A DNA stretch of 8,028 nt, from positions 1 through 8,028 of the forward strand of contig JADYYU010000345.1 in assembly GCA_020853515.1 (NCBI GenBank). Direction: 5' to 3'. This DNA is from Chitinophagaceae bacterium. GTDB lineage: Bacteria > Bacteroidota > Bacteroidia > Chitinophagales > Chitinophagaceae. Positions within the stretch are counted from its first letter, which is position 1. The number at the start of each line of letters is the position of its first letter. Positions 6,517 through 8,028 of the stretch are shown one piece after another. The translations under genes and the position numbers were made by a program. The notes beneath the pieces were generated by a model. That model made no database searches, was not told where the DNA came from, and saw only the letters and a list, made by a program, of their open reading frames with translations.

Positions 6517-7098
6517 TTAAAGGAGTATGCCCCTTTCATCAGCAATTTTACGCAAACTCAACAGCCCATAACGCATGCGGCCCAGTGCAGTATTCACGCT
6601 CACTTCTGTCAGTTCGGCTATTTGCTTAAAGCTCAGGTCACCGTAAAGGCGCATTACGATCACTTCACGTTGTTCGTAAGGAATCAGGTCAAGCATGAGC
6701 CGGATGCGGTTTCTGCTTTGTTTTTGCATCGTGGTATCCTCGATACTTTTTTCCTTGAAATTGATAACAGAAAAAATGTCGTTGCCGTCAGGCAATACCA
6801 CCTTAGGCATACGTTTTGCCTGCCTGATATGATCGATGGCCAGGTTACGTGCAACACGCATAGCCCAGGGCAAAAACTTGCCGTCTTCGGTATATTTGCC
6901 GGTGCGGATACAATGAATGATCTTGATGCAGGCATCCTGAAAAATATCCTGCGTGATATATTTGTCCTTGATCAGCAAGAATATGGCTGTATAAAATTTG
7001 CCTTTGTATCGGTTGAGGAGTTCGGCAGTGGCCTTTACATCATTTTTTTCTATAAGGCCGAAAAGCACTTCATCTGTTTGGTTTTTTAAACTAAGCAT
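6517..7098 (-). CDS. ECF-type RNA polymerase sigma factor (sigma-70 family)
   Basis: This 193-residue protein has the two-domain layout of extracytoplasmic function sigma factors. Region 2 spans about residues 25-95, with the core-binding and -10-recognition segment DIFQDACIKIIHCI then WAMRVARNLAIDHIR. Region 4 spans about 130-184, with the helix-turn-helix LSFKQIAELTEVSVNTALGR, which contacts the -35/-33 element. There is no region 1.1 or 3. The start is the ATG at 7096-7098, preceded by an AT-rich leader without a Shine-Dalgarno sequence. No anti-sigma (FecR-like or zinc-binding) gene lies next to it: its downstream neighbour is the convergent adenosyltransferase gene, and upstream is a 310-bp gap. 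It is therefore an orphan ECF factor in this window, possibly controlled at the level of its own expression. Its regulon cannot be read from the sequence. Confidence 0.93.
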   Translation of the reverse strand: MLSLKNQTDEVLFGLIEKNDVKATAELLNRYKGKFYTAIFLLIKDKYITQDIFQDACIKIIHCIRTGKYTEDGKFLPWAMRVARNLAIDHIRQAKRMPKVVLPDGNDIFSVINFKEKSIEDTTMQKQSRNRIRLMLDLIPYEQREVIVMRLYGDLSFKQIAELTEVSVNTALGRMRYGLLSLRKIADERGILL

Positions 7099-7408
7099 AA
7101 ACTTCTGATTTTGTTTTTTGAAACAATAGGGTTTAAAACAATAATGTAGAAGTGTTTGCTATAGGCGTTTTTAGATGTTATGTTAAAAGTACTTTGTGGC
7201 TATACTATTTTCTTTTTTTTACCGTTTAAAAGAATGCAGCATCGGCTGTTTTAAATCTTTTATGAAGGGGTGTATCTTCATAAACGACATTTTTTAATTT
7301 TTATTGTATAAAATTTTACTTTTATTTATAATAAAAAAAACAATAAGGATAGCTTGTAAAAATGTTCCGGGATGGACTTGTGTTTATTGTTACGGTAAAG
7401 ATAGGGAA
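7099..7408. other. AT-rich intergenic region upstream of the sigma factor
   Basis: This 310-bp gap holds no convincing gene. It contains two adjacent inverted repeats (7225-7255 and 7259-7284) and several A/T runs. A promoter-like element (7396-7427) directed at the sigma gene straddles its right end. A 10-bp perfect palindrome, AAAGTACTTT, lies near 7185-7195. If the right-hand promoter is used, most of this region would be the untranslated leader of the sigma factor mRNA. Confidence 0.6.
7225..7284. repeat. Two adjacent inverted repeats
   Basis: The first repeat pairs TTTAAAA (7225-7231) with TTTTAAA (7249-7255), with an inner CAG/CTG. The second is a perfect 9-bp stem, TTTATGAAG (7259-7267) and CTTCATAAA (7276-7284), with an 8-nt loop. 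Neither has a T-run placed as an intrinsic terminator for the minus-strand genes. They could fold in a leader transcript or serve as protein-binding sites; which is not decided by the sequence. Confidence 0.5.
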
Positions 7409-7427
7409 TTAATTTCGAATAATCAAA
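7396..7427 (-). promoter_or_regulatory. Candidate promoter directed at the sigma factor gene
   Basis: The minus strand has TTTG (7427-7424), a 20-bp spacer, then TATCTTTA (7403-7396). This is the best two-part match to the Bacteroidota promoter pattern in the window, with one mismatch at the last base. The -33 half lies inside the 3' end of the 7409-7726 ORF. It would produce a leader of about 290 nt before the sigma factor ATG at 7098. Confidence 0.42.
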
Positions 7428-7726
7428 AATTCGAAGGGTCTAAAATCATTGGTGCTGATTTTTTTTGACAGTGACTGCGAAGGTTTATTAATTCTTTTGG
7501 TGTAAAGATTCACCAACTCCACAGAGTCTTCTGCTTTTTGAACCACTTTTACCTCATCTAATATATAGATGATCTTGCGGGCTGCATTGGATGAATGTTC
7601 TACCGGAGATTTTAAACTTTTCTTATTAAACAAAATTTCACTGTTACTATGTCCCATTCCGATCTGTAATTTTATATTATTTCTTTCTATGACAAACATT
7701 GTGCCAATTTTAACGCTTTGCCTCAC
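7409..7726 (-). CDS. Short hypothetical protein, family not recognised
   Basis: The frame encodes up to 105 residues from a GTG at 7726, or 96 from the first ATG at 7699, which I think the likelier start. It is hydrophilic and basic, without signal peptide, membrane segment or T9SS tail. The middle (RKIIYILDEVKVVQK) suggests a beta strand and helix but no known domain. Codon use is plausible for the genome, and no plus-strand gene overlaps it. It lies 55 bp downstream of the TonB receptor stop on the same strand, with no clear promoter or terminator in between, so co-transcription is possible. It could also be a decayed remnant or a chance frame in AT-rich DNA. Confidence 0.42.
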   Translation of the reverse strand: MRQSVKIGTMFVIERNNIKLQIGMGHSNSEILFNKKSLKSPVEHSSNAARKIIYILDEVKVVQKAEDSVELVNLYTKRINKPSQSLSKKISTNDFRPFEFLIIRN

Positions 7727-7781
7727 GGCTAGCTATAAAGTGTGACGAAAGACGGTGAACCTGCAAAGAATCAGGATCGGA

Positions 7782-8028
7782 CTAAAACTGATATCCCAGT
7801 TCTACAAATACGCTGCGGGCCGGAAATAGCTGCATTCCGCTGGCCGAACTGTGCGGGCTACCGCTGTTGGTAGTAGCCCCGTTCAGGGTGGCATTCTGAA
7901 TATTAAACAGATTTTTTACACCCAGTTGACATTGGAGCTTGTCCTTATACAAACTTTTTTGGAAAGATATATTGGCGATATGTAACGGGTCTGTGTACAA
8001 AAATTCATTATCGACTGTAACAACAGGC
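7782..8028 (-). CDS. TonB-dependent receptor, C-terminal fragment
   Basis: The frame is open to the right edge of the window, so only the last 81 or so residues are present and the start is outside. The fragment shows the hallmarks of the final beta-barrel strands of an outer-membrane TonB-dependent receptor: LQCQLGVKNLFNIQNATLNG (the lGVkNLFN motif), then LFPARSVFVELGYQF ending in the C-terminal phenylalanine needed for outer-membrane insertion by the BAM complex. A TTG at 8000 opens a shorter frame but is internal; coding clearly continues upstream (VDNEFLYTDP). The substrate cannot be inferred from this part: the plug domain and any carboxypeptidase-like N-terminal extension lie outside. 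Confidence 0.9.
   Translation of the reverse strand, partial: PVVTVDNEFLYTDPLHIANISFQKSLYKDKLQCQLGVKNLFNIQNATLNGATTNSGSPHSSASGMQLFPARSVFVELGYQF

Noticed and set aside
6511..6535. Possible bidirectional terminator between the adenosyltransferase and sigma factor genes (AAAGG...CCTTT and GGGC...GCCC).
   Set aside because: The stems are only 4-5 bp, they compete with each other, and no T-run follows on either strand.
6622..7089. Plus-strand open frame of 155 codons opposite the sigma factor gene.
   Set aside because: It is fully antisense to a well-supported ECF sigma factor, its translation resembles no family, and it has no promoter-like element or A-rich leader.
7219..7290. A 23-codon minus-strand ORF (MSFMKIHPF...) with an A-rich leader between the sigma gene and the hypothetical ORF.
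   Set aside because: It is too short to judge, overlaps both inverted repeats and resembles no known leader peptide; A-rich sequence before an ATG is expected by chance in this AT-rich gap.
7300..7350. TTATTGT...ACAATAA inverted repeat around an A/T-only core.
   Set aside because: The 7-bp arms are about 30 bp apart in nearly pure A/T sequence, where such matches are expected by chance.
1..8028. CRISPR array, tRNA, rRNA, transposase, phage or defence genes.
   Set aside because: No direct-repeat/spacer pattern, cloverleaf, rRNA-like sequence or matching protein family was seen on either strand.

Overview
The window looks like chromosomal core and surface-protein DNA from a member of the Bacteroidota, probably near the Chitinophagaceae. 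Four things point there. Two secreted proteins end in type IX secretion (T9SS) type A sorting domains. The right edge carries the C-terminus of a TonB-dependent receptor. Promoter-like elements match the Bacteroidota form (TTG, about 20 bp, TAnnTTTG/A). No start codon has a recognisable Shine-Dalgarno sequence; A-rich or AT-rich leaders replace it. The family-level placement is inference from protein style.

Layout, left to right. The 3' end of an unrecognised plus-strand gene (2-133) converges on bshB1 (145-879, minus), a zinc deacetylase of bacillithiol synthesis. Next is a minus-strand secreted cupredoxin-like protein with a T9SS tail (1080-1970) and its own intrinsic terminator. Then comes rpsA, ribosomal protein S1 with six S1 domains (2158-4131, minus), also with a clear terminator and a roughly 90-nt leader. 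That leader contains a REP-like inverted repeat. A secreted protein of eight ELWxxDGT-like repeats with a T9SS tail follows (4324-5868, minus). It is divergently paired, across 81 bp, with a PduO-type cob(I)alamin adenosyltransferase (5950-6510, plus). The adenosyltransferase converges, with a 6-bp gap, on an orphan ECF sigma factor (6517-7098, minus). A 310-bp AT-rich gap with two adjacent hairpins separates the sigma factor from a short unrecognised ORF (7409-7726, minus). The window ends in the TonB-dependent receptor fragment (7782-8028, minus).

The genes do not form one pathway. They are mostly single-gene transcription units for thiol redox chemistry, translation, B12 cofactor activation, transcription control and cell-surface display. 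I see no phage genes, transposase, CRISPR array, tRNA, rRNA or defence cassette, and no convincing new multi-gene system. The items most worth a second look are the REP-like hairpin beside the rpsA start codon, the back-to-back promoters that would give nearly leaderless mRNAs, and the structured leader candidate upstream of the sigma factor.
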